A stretch of DNA of 64,000 nt, from the NCBI RefSeq assembly GCF_002150685.1, contig NZ_MSSW01000044.1, positions 1-64,000 on the forward strand, given 5' to 3'. The first letter of the stretch is position 1; every line of letters begins with the position of its first letter. The position numbers and the translations under genes are program-made. Below, one piece after another: positions 52,603 through 62,720 of the stretch. This DNA comes from Algoriphagus antarcticus (GTDB lineage: Bacteria; Bacteroidota; Bacteroidia; Cytophagales; Cyclobacteriaceae). The notes under the pieces are model-generated. The model saw only the letters and a list, made by a program, of their open reading frames with translations, ran no database searches and had not been told where the DNA came from.

Positions 52603-53274
52603 CTAGTTCAATCGAAAGCGTATCGGCATAGTCATCCGAGACCTTACCGCTCTTCCTCCAATTTTACCTGGGTTCCAATTTGGTGAATTTTGTATAACTT
52701 CCTTGGCCACTTCATCACATCCACCGCCAATTGTCCTCACAAGTTCTATATCTTGAATTGATCCATCGGTGTTGACTACGAATCTTACTATTACCATTCC
52801 TTCAATACCCATTCTTTTTGCTTGCGAGGGGTACTTAAGGTTTTTGTTGAGATATGTGTACCAAGCATCCATGCCGCCTTTGAACACCGCCTGAACATCT
52901 ACGTATTCCTCTACCTTGTCTACTTTCTCAATGCTGGGAGGAGCAGAGATTACTACTTCTGGAATATCCTTATCTTCTGTCGTATTGATGTCTACGGTGA
53001 TACCGGCGAGTTTTTCTATCACAATATCATCGGGTTTGATTATTATCTCTATAGGAACTGGTGGTGGTGGAGGAGGAGGTGTTTGGACGGTAACAGGAAT
53101 TTCTATATTATCCCAATCATCTCCCATTCCATCAAATGTCTTGATAGTTGCTTGATCCTTGGCTTTCCATTCGAAAGCCAACAAAACTACTCCGAGAGTT
53201 ACTGCCAGTCCCAAGTTAAACAATGTGCCTGACCATCTTTTGAGATCAAACTTTGGGTTTTTTTTGTGTTGCAT
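52603..53274 (-). CDS. TonB-family energy transducer, copy 2
   Basis: About 223 residues from ATG 53274 (MQHKKNPKFDLKRWSG); a longer reading adds nine. One membrane helix (about 17-35) anchors it in the inner membrane, a Pro-rich run (TPPPPPPPVPIEI) starts the periplasmic spacer, and a TonB C-terminal domain covers about 145-223 with NLKYPSQAKRMGIEGMVIVR, FVVNTDGSIQDIE and VRSRMTMPIRF. It passes proton-motive energy to outer-membrane receptors. Closely similar to the copy 119 bases upstream, so a tandem duplication. Confidence 0.9.
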   Translation of the reverse strand: MQHKKNPKFDLKRWSGTLFNLGLAVTLGVVLLAFEWKAKDQATIKTFDGMGDDWDNIEIPVTVQTPPPPPPPVPIEIIIKPDDIVIEKLAGITVDINTTEDKDIPEVVISAPPSIEKVDKVEEYVDVQAVFKGGMDAWYTYLNKNLKYPSQAKRMGIEGMVIVRFVVNTDGSIQDIELVRTIGGGCDEVAKEVIQNSPNWNPGKIGGRAVRSRMTMPIRFRLN

Positions 53275-53385
53275 GAGTGTAAATTTAGAGGTTAGAAACA
53301 CTACTCTAATAATCTACACTTCATAACTCGCTGATGCTAATCTACTAACACTTTTTAACTAAGCTAAAAGCCGTTAAAACGAAGT

Positions 53386-53413
53386 CAAAAAAAAGACCCG
53401 ATTTCTCGGGTCT
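53386..53413 (-). terminator. Terminator between the two tonB genes
   Basis: AGACCCGA and TCGGGTCT pair around TTTC; on the minus strand the stem is followed by a T8 run. It directly follows the stop of tonB copy 1 at 53420, so copy 2 must have its own promoter. Confidence 0.85.
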
Positions 53414-53419
53414 CTATGA

Positions 53420-54097
53420 TTAGCTAAGTTTGAATCTAATCGGAAGTCTCATACGAGTACGTACTGGACGTCCACGCTGTTTTCCAGGTTCCCACTTAGG
53501 AGCTTCACTTACTACTTTGACCGCTTCTTCGTCACAACCTCCGCCGATTCCTCTCAAAACTTCAACGTCTTGAATAGAACCATCGGTGTTTACTACGAAT
53601 ACTACGATTACGGTACCTTCTACACCCATACGTCTAGCCTGAGTAGGGTATTTCAGGTTTTTAGAAAGGTATTGATTCCAACCTGACATTCCTCCAGGAG
53701 GATTTGGTTGGGTTTCCACAACGTCAAAGATTTGATCAACTTTTTCCTTTACAGGAGCTTCAGCGATTACCACTTCTTTGATTACAGTAGTTTCTTTTAC
53801 ATCGACATCAAAGTTAACTTCGATTTTTTCTTCGATCTCTACCTCATCAGGAATCTCCTGAATGATAGGCTGCTCTACTGGTGGTGGTGGTGGTGGTGGT
53901 GGCTGCTCTGTGATTGGAATATCTAGCAATTCTTCGAAGTTGTCAGTTACTTGACCAAGGTCTTTCAATGAACCATCGTCAAATGACTTCCATTCGAAGG
54001 CAGCAAGTGTAGCACCAACAGCTACTGCCAAACCAAGATTCAAGAACATTCCTGTTCTTTTGGTTAGATCAGCGCTGGGAGTCTTTTTTGCTTCCAT
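53420..54097 (-). CDS. TonB-family energy transducer, copy 1
   Basis: 225 residues. Membrane helix about 15-33, then a run of eight Pro (TEQPPPPPPPPVEQ) and an acidic, Val-rich spacer (VEIEEKIEVNFDVDVKETTV). The C-terminal domain (about 145-225) contains YLSKNLKYPTQARRMGVEGT, VIVVFVVNTDGSIQDVEVLR and the end VRTRMRLPIRFKLS. Strong terminator directly after it. Duplicate of the gene downstream, with the same GGMxxW...NLKYPxQAxRMGxEG signature. Confidence 0.92.
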   Translation of the reverse strand: MEAKKTPSADLTKRTGMFLNLGLAVAVGATLAAFEWKSFDDGSLKDLGQVTDNFEELLDIPITEQPPPPPPPPVEQPIIQEIPDEVEIEEKIEVNFDVDVKETTVIKEVVIAEAPVKEKVDQIFDVVETQPNPPGGMSGWNQYLSKNLKYPTQARRMGVEGTVIVVFVVNTDGSIQDVEVLRGIGGGCDEEAVKVVSEAPKWEPGKQRGRPVRTRMRLPIRFKLS

Positions 54098-54167
54098 GAT
54101 AAGTTTGGTTTATTAAGGTTAATTTTTTCTTTTATTTCAGTTTAACAATTCTAATAATTAATAGGCA

Positions 54168-54536
54168 CTAATCCAAGCCAATCGCCCTTGTCGGAATCTT
54201 AAAATATGCTAATAAACCTGCGGCTCCACCTATTTCATTGACAATCATGTCCATATAATCGAAAGATCGAAATGGAATATATAGTTGAGCGCATTCTAAA
54301 ACTATTCCAGCGGCTACACCGAAAATCAAATAGTTTTTAAGAACTCTTCCCTGAAGGCCATTTACAAAAACTCTTTTCACACCTACTCCACACCAAAGAA
54401 AACTCAACGTGCCAAAACATACGAAGTGAATTAGTTTGTCCTCGAAGTTAAAGGAAGCGTCAGGGAAATTACCCCCCGGAGTCAACATGGCAACGGCAAT
54501 TAATATCAGCGAAACTATAGCAAGTCCTAATCTCAA
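54168..54536 (-). CDS. VanZ-like membrane protein
   Basis: 122 residues with four membrane helices. VanZ signature elements: NFPDASFNFEDKLIHFVCFG near 24-43 (the conserved D-K-xxHF) and GVAAGIVLECAQLYIPFRSF, then DYMDMIVNEIGGAAGL. The family is named for a vancomycin-resistance accessory gene, but most members, including those near gcvH in Bacteroidota, have no known function. 10 bases after gcvH, probably co-transcribed. Confidence 0.85.
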   Translation of the reverse strand: MRLGLAIVSLILIAVAMLTPGGNFPDASFNFEDKLIHFVCFGTLSFLWCGVGVKRVFVNGLQGRVLKNYLIFGVAAGIVLECAQLYIPFRSFDYMDMIVNEIGGAAGLLAYFKIPTRAIGLD

Positions 54537-54546
54537 AATGGTTTAC

Positions 54547-54924
54547 TTATTCTCCTACCAGTTCAGCATATTCTGCTGCAGAAAGCAAGTCAGAAGGTAA
54601 TTCTTCCGTAATTTTGACTTTGATCATCCAGCCTTTCTCATAAGGGGATTCATTTACAAGTTCTGGAGAATCTTCCAAATCAGGATTTACTTCCAAAATT
54701 TCTCCTGTGACAGGCATAAACAAATCAGAAACGGTCTTTACCGCCTCTACTGAGCCAAAAACTGCATTGGTGTCCAATGTTTCACCTGTTGTTTCAACTT
54801 CTACATAAACGATATCACCTAGTTCGCCTGCGGCAAATTCAGTAATTCCAATAGTTGCAACATCACCATCGATTTTAACCCATTCGTGGTCTTTGGTGTA
54901 CTTTAGTTCTTGAGGAAAATCCAT
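54547..54924 (-). CDS. gcvH: Glycine cleavage system H protein
   Basis: 125 residues. The lipoyl carrier of the glycine cleavage system, shuttling the aminomethyl group between P, T and L proteins. Lipoylated Lys63 sits in [20 protein letters not shown]. Length and start ([20 protein letters not shown]) are typical. The other gcv genes are not here; the sprA-gcvH-vanZ arrangement recurs in this phylum. A -7 box lies 25 bases before the start. Confidence 0.96.
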   Translation of the reverse strand: MDFPQELKYTKDHEWVKIDGDVATIGITEFAAGELGDIVYVEVETTGETLDTNAVFGSVEAVKTVSDLFMPVTGEILEVNPDLEDSPELVNESPYEKGWMIKVKITEELPSDLLSAAEYAELVGE

Positions 54925-54948
54925 GTTTGTAATTATTTATATCGGAGC

Positions 54949-54956
54949 CAAAATTA
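54949..54956 (-). promoter_or_regulatory. Bacteroidota-type -7 box before gcvH
   Basis: On the minus strand TAATTTTG matches TAnnTTTG and lies 25 bases before the gcvH start, in the 56-base gap after sprA. No convincing -33 box. It suggests gcvH-vanZ can be transcribed independently of sprA. Confidence 0.4.
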
Positions 54957-54980
54957 ATAGGAAACAGGTACGAATGAAAT

Positions 54981-57900
54981 CTATTGACCTAAATTAAATC
55001 GAAGTTGCCCACCGAAAGCTGTGGAAGTTCGCTTATAAGCTGTAGTCACCCTGGGATCATTGATAGTTCTGTCGAAATACAGTGTGAGATTTAGGTTTTG
55101 ATTGATCAGATATGAAATGGTTGGTCTTATTGAAATATTCAAGTTACCACTCGTTACAGTACTACCTTCCTCTATCTTCCGCTGAATTTGTTTGGTACTA
55201 ACCACCTTAGAATCCAATTTGAACTGAAGGTCATTTTTGAGAACCGTTTGCCTTCCCTGGAATTTGAAAGGGATTTTCATACCAGCTTTGGTATATCCTA
55301 AGGTCAATCCAAAATCGTTGCTTTTTTGCTCTGTTACTTGTGAGTTAGAGAAGTTCAAGCCTAGGTTCCGTTCCTTATTGTATATCAGGGCGATATTCAA
55401 TCTGTCTTTTGTTAATAAATCTATTCCAATCAGCGGGCCAAATCTTTCCGTGAGTACAACCTGATTAAGCACATATATTGGAATAAATTGCCCTACTTCA
55501 TTCACTTGAGTGGGTCTTGGGATTTGTTGAAGTGTGTTGTAAAGCTCCAGTCCTTGCTGGTATTGAAGGGAATTGGAGAAATTACTCACGTCATAGGTAG
55601 ATGTGTACATATGGGTGATATTGATACTACTGAATACTTCACTCAATCCTTTTATTCTAGAAAGTCCACGGTAATCCAATCGCCAGTTTGGCAAAGGTGT
55701 CTTAGGAAAAGAATTCATGTTGAAAGTAGCAGGGTCTTTACCACGATAGGCAGCTAGGAAAGCAGGAATTAATACAGTTTGGCCATTGATGCTATATTCT
55801 CCGCCAGTGTCCATTACATCCAATCTGCTTTTGATGATTGCTCTGTTATTTTCGAAATCGGTGAAAAGTGGCGAGACATTATCAAAACCGTCCTTGCTAA
55901 AAGCGGTTCCGAGCATAATCGTTGTGATGCTATATGCCCCCAATCTATTCGGGCTGATGGATTCGTAAACTCCAGGATTATCGATAGAATTCCTGAAAAT
56001 TTCTTGATAATCTCCAACTTCTCTTTTGGAAGCATTCAGGGTGATTTTAAAGTCTTGAAAAGGCTCTATTAAACTACCAAACCTCATATTCACTACGCTA
56101 CTCTGACTGAAGGTCTGCGTCAGCGCACTACTTGGTGCCATTATTCCGGCTTGAGCAAATTCATTTCTTATACCTGCGTCCTGGCTACCTAGTAAGAAAG
56201 CCAAGCCGGGGTTTTCAAATGCACGATCCATTCCCAAAAGTCCTGTATTAGGCATATAACCAGGTAAGAAAGTACCTTCAATTTTCCCATAATTGAAAGT
56301 GACCTCCTTCACCATCATAAGTGTTTTAAGTAGCTTATTAGTGAAGGGCGTCCCTACCGTATCTTCCGCTTGTGTCCCAGGCCTACCAGGAATACTTGGT
56401 CGTTTGGGAGCATTTAGTGCAGCTAGTTTTTTGCTTTTATTGTAGAGCTTGATTAGATCTAGCTTACCGTTGAGAGACTGATCACGTGTGTTTTGAATGG
56501 TGTTACCAAGCGTATCTTTTTGTCCTATAGCACCGGTCAACCAAGTATATGTAGTGGTGTATTTATAATCTGCTCTAATCCAGTCTGTGAGAGGGGATTT
56601 GTCTAGCGGTAGGGTATAATTAATGGATATGTTATGATTGTAATTAGTACGTCGGCCAAATCTCCACGCATTGTACTTCAGTGAATCAGATTTCTGCTCC
56701 GTATCCAAATCGCCCTGAGGTTCATCTACTATAGCCATTACACTTCCTGTATAGTCCACCCGTAGATTTTTTGTCAAATCCCAATTTACCGAGTAAAAGC
56801 GGTTCATAAAAAAACTTTTCTGGAAAAGAGGATCTACTCCGGATGTACTGAGCTGATCATTTCTATACTGAGATCTTAAATACTTTCGATCAATATCCAA
56901 TCTGGCTAATACCAGAGTAGGGGATAGATTCAGGTTGAAATCTTTGATTAATTTTAAATAAGGGGAATCTAGGAAAGCTGAATTTTTGAATGGCTCTATG
57001 GTAATAGGTTTTGGCTGGAAGCTATAAGTGACGTTTCCTCGATAAGTTTTGTAGCTATATTCCTGAATTTGTGCATTGGTCTGGTTCATAAAGCCAAAAG
57101 CATATGAAAATGATAAATTGCTTAGGTCGTAGAAATTGCTTTTTGCTTCAGGATTAGTTTTGATTTTCCGCACATTATTGAAACTTATGTTTTTGCGGTT
57201 CACTTGCTCCAATGCAATGTTTCGATACTCATCTTTTTGATCCTGAGTATCGAATTTTTGCAAGGCCACTTCAAAAGGCACATCAGGATTTAAAGGATCG
57301 TACTCTGGCTTCGTCGTACTATTTTCTATAGATAAATACATTGGAATACTGATTCCCAAAGCTTCCGGTAGTAGCTTGTGAATTTCTACATTGGTAGAAA
57401 TGTCATACTGGGTGGTTGCTTGTCTGGATCGTTCAGAAAGTCTTGTTTCCAATCCTCCAAAGCCTATTGAATTGTGTCTGATTGATCCCGAGACAACCGC
57501 TACATCTGCGATTTTTACATTCATTAATGCATTTGCTGCCCAGCCATTTGATTTGGTAAAGCCCGTCACCCTAAGCTCATTTGCCCAAATACAGATGCTG
57601 CGACTACCTCCTCCATTGGTTCCGGGATTTCTTACTCCAATCATCGAAGATTGGGACTGACTCAATTCAGGGCGACCTACTACAGTTACCGTGTATATGC
57701 CTATTTGCTGCGAAAAAGGAATGTTCAGCGGTACTTGCTTGTTGTCACGTTCTACTTTTACCCCGACAATATCTTGTATTGCAATATCAATTTCATTGGC
57801 TGCTGGCCATATCTGACCAGGATCTCTTGTTCCTTTAGGAGTAATCAAAAGAGGAACCTCGATCTCGTAATAGTTATCTGTGTAGTCCGTGCCTAATCTC

Positions 57901-60900
57901 AGGAATGCATTGATTTCACCATCCATGGCATCCTCACTGTCGGCGTGCAGGAACATTTTGATTCGCTCAAACTGTACCAAGTCTAAAGTCACATTTTTGA
58001 ATACAGCTCTAGCGTCTTTTGCGCCTAGATCTTCTACACACACCCGAAGGGATTGCTCATTTAGTCTTCGCTCAACAGTCGAAGTATTGTCACGGTCTCT
58101 ATTGATGCCCGGAGGCAGCACATAAGGGCTTTCGGTAGCGCTTCCCTGACTGTTTTCTTCGATACTCACCACATCTACTGTCACGTTAGAATTGTCCGGC
58201 TCTGGGATTTCGAAAAGACCTCTCTCGAAAAGAGATTCTTGAAATACTCGCCACTGACTTCCAACCATTCGGAAATTAGCCATTCTGAGCACGACTGGCT
58301 GCTCAAAATCAGTCAAATAAGTTCTAATCCAGCGGATAGACTTGAATCCCGTGATGTCACCTTCGACACGATCGGGCTGACGAACAGGAATCCGGAACAA
58401 ATACCAGTCTACATTTTCCCCGCCTTCATTATGGGTGGTTTTGTCCACAATGTAATTTTGTCCTACCACTAAGTTGCCTGGCTTCAGATCCATCTCGTAA
58501 GAATAGTAATTCTCCAGTTCGTTGATGGTATTATCAGTGTTTAAGTCTTCGTTATCGGGTGTGTTTGATCCTGAAGGTGTATATGGAAGATTTTCATTGG
58601 CGGTTACGGGTGTATTGCCTTCCATGCCATTGAACTTCTTGTATCGTTCTAATATTTTGGCATCTTCTTGGTCAAAATTTTCGCTTAGATAATATTTGAA
58701 CAAATCGGAAGAAACATCCTGAAGAATTTGATTTCTGGCTGTTGCGTTTACATTGAGACGATTTAGAAAAACAGAACCGAAATAGGCCGCTTCATCTTCA
58801 TTTTTCAATCCGTCTAGGCCTACGTCCTGATTCTGTCTGGACGTTTCGGAATTGTCAAAAGCAGGTAGAAGAAATTGCTCACGGGTAATTCTTCCCCATT
58901 CGTTTTGCCCCGTTTCGGCTGGGTCGCCATCGGCAGGAAGACCATTTTCGAAGGAATGGCGCCCATCTTTCATCACATCTTCGGAGATGTCTCCAAGATT
59001 GATGAAAAGCTTACCGCCAGTGGTGTTATTTTGGTTAAACACACCATCCAATACACGGCCATTTTCTCCTTCAATAAATGGATCCAACAGCCAAAATTCT
59101 ATGTACTCTATATTCGTGCGGTCAAAATCAACTTCGGTAGTAATAGCCCTAGTTACACCACCATAATTTCTTTTAGGAGTTGGTAGAAATCCATCTGTAG
59201 TCAGATCTGTATTGTAATTATACATTCCACGCTCGCTTGGGAAGTAGGCCAATTCAAAAAGAGGTTCTGGCGTGACGATCACTTCTCGATCTTGCTGAGG
59301 GAAAATTTCCTGGGGAACTACGCGTCTTACATAGTGATTTCTACGGTCTTCACGAGTAATATTGGCTGGAACTCCCTGGCCGCTTTCTCTATAGAAAATA
59401 TTGTCAATATTGTACCAAGCAATTCTGGCTCTGCGATAGGCAGACCCAAGATTATCTTCAGTCTGATTACTCAGGTCAAACCTGTCGTCAAATGTTTGAG
59501 GAGTAGATGACAATTTCCAATTTTGGTTAGCAGCACCACCCAAGTTATAAGGAGTAATTGCTGCCTCAAAATCATCAATGTATGAAGCCTGCTCGCCATT
59601 CACTCTATTGGAAGTGCCAGGAATCAAATGTGCGAATTCGCCACTTAACTGGATGAGTGAGGTTTCTTTAGTGCTTGTGAAAGGTAGAGCATCGGCCATT
59701 TTAGTTAGCCAGCGTGATTCATCACTGAAGTTTCCATCCAATCCCCACATGCTATTTCTCAACGTTTCACTGCCTGTGGCAATTCTCGTGACGTTTGGTC
59801 TCTCATTTAAATAAAGGAAAGTTCCTCCCATAGTAAACTTGTCGCTGAATAAGTAATCCAACCTAGTTCCCAGTAAACTTCGCGTTTGGAAGGATACCAA
59901 ATCAGCTTTTTCAAAACTAACGTTGATTTGCTTACCAGACTGTAGGATTGCATCGTTGATAATGACAAGTCTTCCCACATTATAATCTATCGTAAAATCA
60001 ACACCTTCTGTAAGTGGGATATTACCAGCCTGAACAATCACAGAACCGGGAGAAATATTCAGACCGGGTAATTGGATTTCACTTGCCGAGCCTGCAGTCA
60101 AGCGCCCTTTGATGAAGTATTTGTTTAGCCGTGTGACTAACTCGGCATCAGCTTGAGTCGTTTGGTATAGTGTGTCATAGACATATTTATCCTTGAGTAC
60201 TACCTCACCAGGCAGGAAATATTTTTCAAGATTTGATCCAAAAGGTTCTAGAACTGGAAACACCAAAAGCCCTCGATCTGTGAGAATGGTGAGCCCTTCT
60301 ACAAAGTCAAAATTTCCGTCTGGGGCAGGATCGTTCTGTGGATTCAGATTGTCTAGTCCTGTGAGTCGAATCAGTGGTTGGTCTTTAACTTCTGCTCCCT
60401 CCAAAAGCGAAGGATTGTCTAGTCCTGTCCGATCATCTCTATAGATTACCTGAAGCTGAAAACCATCTCGGGTGATTTGATTTGCGTTCAGACTATAGAT
60501 GTTTTTCATCATTAGATCCCACGTAGGGACACGGGTATTTATTCGAGCAGGTCGAAGAAGCTTCAAGAAGATCATTTCATCTTCCTGTATGTTTTGATAA
60601 TCTTCGGTTAGTTCGCCGACTTTATAAACTTGACCGTTATAGGTGTATTCGTAGGAGACTGCGAGAACCTCATCATTTTGAAGTCTTCTAAAAAGGGATA
60701 AATAGCCGAGTTGTGGATTGAAAAAATATTCTGTTTGATCTAGTTTACGGGCGCCATTAATTTGTTCAAAATCAACACCCTTCTGGATGCCTAAGCTTGT
60801 TTCGATAGCTCTGGATCCTGTATCAAATGGACGAAAAGCGGGGTTGCCTGATATGTTTGAATAGAGATTGTTGGCAGAATTCCCTGCTGGTGCTGAAGGA

Positions 60901-62111
60901 TTCCCCGGGCCAATATTAGGATTAGTAGGGTTTAAGAGTACTCTTCCTTCACCCAGATCCATGAATGCTGCAAAATTTCGCAGTGTTTCAGTATTTGCCG
61001 CTCGGTTCATGATATAGACTTCGATTCTAGTCACATTCACACCCGAAAGTACCTGAGGAAGTCCTCTCAGCCATTTTTCGTAATTGTCGCGGAAAAAATG
61101 CCCGATAAAGAAATGTCGATTTTCATCGTAATTGGAAGCCTGTATGTCAAATGATCTGCCTTGACCATTGGCATCAATCGTCAAGTTATCTCTACGTCCT
61201 CGCTGAGTCGAAGCGACTGCAGTTACTCCTAATTTGCCGAATTGGAGCTGTGTTTTAACACCAAAAAGATTCTGTGCTCCCTGTATCAATCTATTTTGAA
61301 CAGGCATACTGACATTTCCGATTTCAATGGACTGGATGATATCTTCTTCGAAACCTTTGAATTCTAGTTTCATTTGGTTTTGAAAGTCAAAGGAATTATT
61401 TGAGTCGAAATTGGCGCCGATTTTCACTTTTTCACCCAATGATCCATTTACCGCCATTTGGATTTGCTGATCAAAATTGAAACCTCCATTTCTCTGTTGT
61501 CTAATCGGAAGGGTAGGATTATCTATACGTCGAAAAATAGCTCCGAAGTCTAGGTTTACATATCCTGATGGTACGATGTTTATTTCACTTCCTCCAAATA
61601 GTCTATCTAAAGAAGGGCTTACAGTCAGTGGAGGAATCAGGCCTCTTCCTTCTACTGCACTTTCTCCATCGCCACCGCGTGCTCTGCTCCGCCAGTAGTC
61701 TTGCCTGACTTTATATTCTTGGATTCTTGAAAATTGCTCGAAATCGTATTCCTGCTCATTGCCCACTCGGACGGTGTCAATCTGATCCACGACGTTATAG
61801 CGAAGTGTGGAATCTACCTTTACTTCTACATTTTGAGTAATAGGGTTGGCTTGTAAAAATGGTGTCTGGGACTGTAGAAAGGGGTTGCGTGTGGGGAATA
61901 GGGGGTTTGTCCTCAGGTTTTGCCAGAGCAAATACGAGGGGGTAAGTCTCCTTAGATTCAAAGAATCAATCCGAGACTGAACACTGTCAGGATTGGTTTG
62001 TTGAGCCTCAGAAGTGGAATAGGCTAGTAGGAGACCAAAGAGGATGAATAATTTAGGCCAACTACCGAGAAACCTCCTCCCGTAAAAAGTGGGTACACTC
62101 CAAAAGTTCAA
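54981..62111 (-). CDS. sprA: Type IX secretion translocon / gliding motility protein SprA
   Basis: 2376 residues, the size expected for SprA (Sov in P. gingivalis). It forms the very large single-chain outer-membrane barrel through which T9SS cargo passes, capped by PorV. Signal peptide in about 17-36 (LFILFGLLLAYSTSEAQ). Family marks include SPSLDRLFGGSEINIVPSGY, then VNLDFGAIFRRIDNPTLP early on, and repeated barrel segments through to the C-terminal TAYKRTSTAFGGQLRFNLGQ. No frameshift or internal stop. Begins 12 bases after ruvA, so it is read in the maeB-ruvA-sprA operon. Confidence 0.97.
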   Translation of the reverse strand: MNFWSVPTFYGRRFLGSWPKLFILFGLLLAYSTSEAQQTNPDSVQSRIDSLNLRRLTPSYLLWQNLRTNPLFPTRNPFLQSQTPFLQANPITQNVEVKVDSTLRYNVVDQIDTVRVGNEQEYDFEQFSRIQEYKVRQDYWRSRARGGDGESAVEGRGLIPPLTVSPSLDRLFGGSEINIVPSGYVNLDFGAIFRRIDNPTLPIRQQRNGGFNFDQQIQMAVNGSLGEKVKIGANFDSNNSFDFQNQMKLEFKGFEEDIIQSIEIGNVSMPVQNRLIQGAQNLFGVKTQLQFGKLGVTAVASTQRGRRDNLTIDANGQGRSFDIQASNYDENRHFFIGHFFRDNYEKWLRGLPQVLSGVNVTRIEVYIMNRAANTETLRNFAAFMDLGEGRVLLNPTNPNIGPGNPSAPAGNSANNLYSNISGNPAFRPFDTGSRAIETSLGIQKGVDFEQINGARKLDQTEYFFNPQLGYLSLFRRLQNDEVLAVSYEYTYNGQVYKVGELTEDYQNIQEDEMIFLKLLRPARINTRVPTWDLMMKNIYSLNANQITRDGFQLQVIYRDDRTGLDNPSLLEGAEVKDQPLIRLTGLDNLNPQNDPAPDGNFDFVEGLTILTDRGLLVFPVLEPFGSNLEKYFLPGEVVLKDKYVYDTLYQTTQADAELVTRLNKYFIKGRLTAGSASEIQLPGLNISPGSVIVQAGNIPLTEGVDFTIDYNVGRLVIINDAILQSGKQINVSFEKADLVSFQTRSLLGTRLDYLFSDKFTMGGTFLYLNERPNVTRIATGSETLRNSMWGLDGNFSDESRWLTKMADALPFTSTKETSLIQLSGEFAHLIPGTSNRVNGEQASYIDDFEAAITPYNLGGAANQNWKLSSTPQTFDDRFDLSNQTEDNLGSAYRRARIAWYNIDNIFYRESGQGVPANITREDRRNHYVRRVVPQEIFPQQDREVIVTPEPLFELAYFPSERGMYNYNTDLTTDGFLPTPKRNYGGVTRAITTEVDFDRTNIEYIEFWLLDPFIEGENGRVLDGVFNQNNTTGGKLFINLGDISEDVMKDGRHSFENGLPADGDPAETGQNEWGRITREQFLLPAFDNSETSRQNQDVGLDGLKNEDEAAYFGSVFLNRLNVNATARNQILQDVSSDLFKYYLSENFDQEDAKILERYKKFNGMEGNTPVTANENLPYTPSGSNTPDNEDLNTDNTINELENYYSYEMDLKPGNLVVGQNYIVDKTTHNEGGENVDWYLFRIPVRQPDRVEGDITGFKSIRWIRTYLTDFEQPVVLRMANFRMVGSQWRVFQESLFERGLFEIPEPDNSNVTVDVVSIEENSQGSATESPYVLPPGINRDRDNTSTVERRLNEQSLRVCVEDLGAKDARAVFKNVTLDLVQFERIKMFLHADSEDAMDGEINAFLRLGTDYTDNYYEIEVPLLITPKGTRDPGQIWPAANEIDIAIQDIVGVKVERDNKQVPLNIPFSQQIGIYTVTVVGRPELSQSQSSMIGVRNPGTNGGGSRSICIWANELRVTGFTKSNGWAANALMNVKIADVAVVSGSIRHNSIGFGGLETRLSERSRQATTQYDISTNVEIHKLLPEALGISIPMYLSIENSTTKPEYDPLNPDVPFEVALQKFDTQDQKDEYRNIALEQVNRKNISFNNVRKIKTNPEAKSNFYDLSNLSFSYAFGFMNQTNAQIQEYSYKTYRGNVTYSFQPKPITIEPFKNSAFLDSPYLKLIKDFNLNLSPTLVLARLDIDRKYLRSQYRNDQLSTSGVDPLFQKSFFMNRFYSVNWDLTKNLRVDYTGSVMAIVDEPQGDLDTEQKSDSLKYNAWRFGRRTNYNHNISINYTLPLDKSPLTDWIRADYKYTTTYTWLTGAIGQKDTLGNTIQNTRDQSLNGKLDLIKLYNKSKKLAALNAPKRPSIPGRPGTQAEDTVGTPFTNKLLKTLMMVKEVTFNYGKIEGTFLPGYMPNTGLLGMDRAFENPGLAFLLGSQDAGIRNEFAQAGIMAPSSALTQTFSQSSVVNMRFGSLIEPFQDFKITLNASKREVGDYQEIFRNSIDNPGVYESISPNRLGAYSITTIMLGTAFSKDGFDNVSPLFTDFENNRAIIKSRLDVMDTGGEYSINGQTVLIPAFLAAYRGKDPATFNMNSFPKTPLPNWRLDYRGLSRIKGLSEVFSSINITHMYTSTYDVSNFSNSLQYQQGLELYNTLQQIPRPTQVNEVGQFIPIYVLNQVVLTERFGPLIGIDLLTKDRLNIALIYNKERNLGLNFSNSQVTEQKSNDFGLTLGYTKAGMKIPFKFQGRQTVLKNDLQFKLDSKVVSTKQIQRKIEEGSTVTSGNLNISIRPTISYLINQNLNLTLYFDRTINDPRVTTAYKRTSTAFGGQLRFNLGQ

Positions 62112-62123
62112 TTCAACTTAAAA

Positions 62124-62720
62124 TTATGATGTTTTTAAAGATGCTTTAATTAAATCTTCTAACGAAATTTCTCCAGTGGTTTTTTTGAGGACTGTCGCTA
62201 TATTTTTCTCTGCGGCGGCTTTCGGAAAACCAAGCGTTATTAGTGCTTGTAACGCTTCTTCGCGGATTTTATTGCCTGATTTAAGGAATCCTAATGATGC
62301 TATGGAAGTGTCAGATCCACCTTTGCCTACTTTATCTTTCAGCTCCAAAATTATTCTTTGAGCTGTCTTTGCTCCTATCCCTTTGACGTGTTGGATGGTA
62401 GCTACATCTCCTGCCAGAATAGCATGTTCTATTTCAGATGAACTAAGCGAAGAAAGAATCATTAAGCCTGTGCTCGGTCCAACTCCATTAATAGAAAGCA
62501 ATAATAAAAAAAGGCGCTTTTCATCTTCCAGCTTGAATCCGAAAAGTGTGTGCGCATCTTCTTTGATATGAAGGTAGGTGAGGAGCTTGATTTGCTCCTC
62601 ATCTTTTATTTCAGTGTAGGTTTGCAGAGAAATCTTCACGTGATATCCAATTCCATTTACATCTATAATTACATAGGTAGGGTCCTTGAATACTAGTTTT
62701 CCACTTAGGTAATCGATCAT
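62124..62720 (-). CDS. ruvA: Holliday junction DNA helicase subunit RuvA
   Basis: 198 residues. RuvA tetramers bind Holliday junctions and recruit the RuvB motor for branch migration. N-terminal OB domain (MIDYLSGKLVFKDPTYVIID), two helix-hairpin-helix elements (LLSINGVGPSTGLMILSSLS and VKGIGAKTAQRIILELKDKV), and the RuvB-binding domain III (about 145-198: REEALQALITLGFPKAAAEK). Start overlaps the stop of maeB by four bases (62717-62720). Confidence 0.96.
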   Translation of the reverse strand: MIDYLSGKLVFKDPTYVIIDVNGIGYHVKISLQTYTEIKDEEQIKLLTYLHIKEDAHTLFGFKLEDEKRLFLLLLSINGVGPSTGLMILSSLSSSEIEHAILAGDVATIQHVKGIGAKTAQRIILELKDKVGKGGSDTSIASLGFLKSGNKIREEALQALITLGFPKAAAEKNIATVLKKTTGEISLEDLIKASLKTS

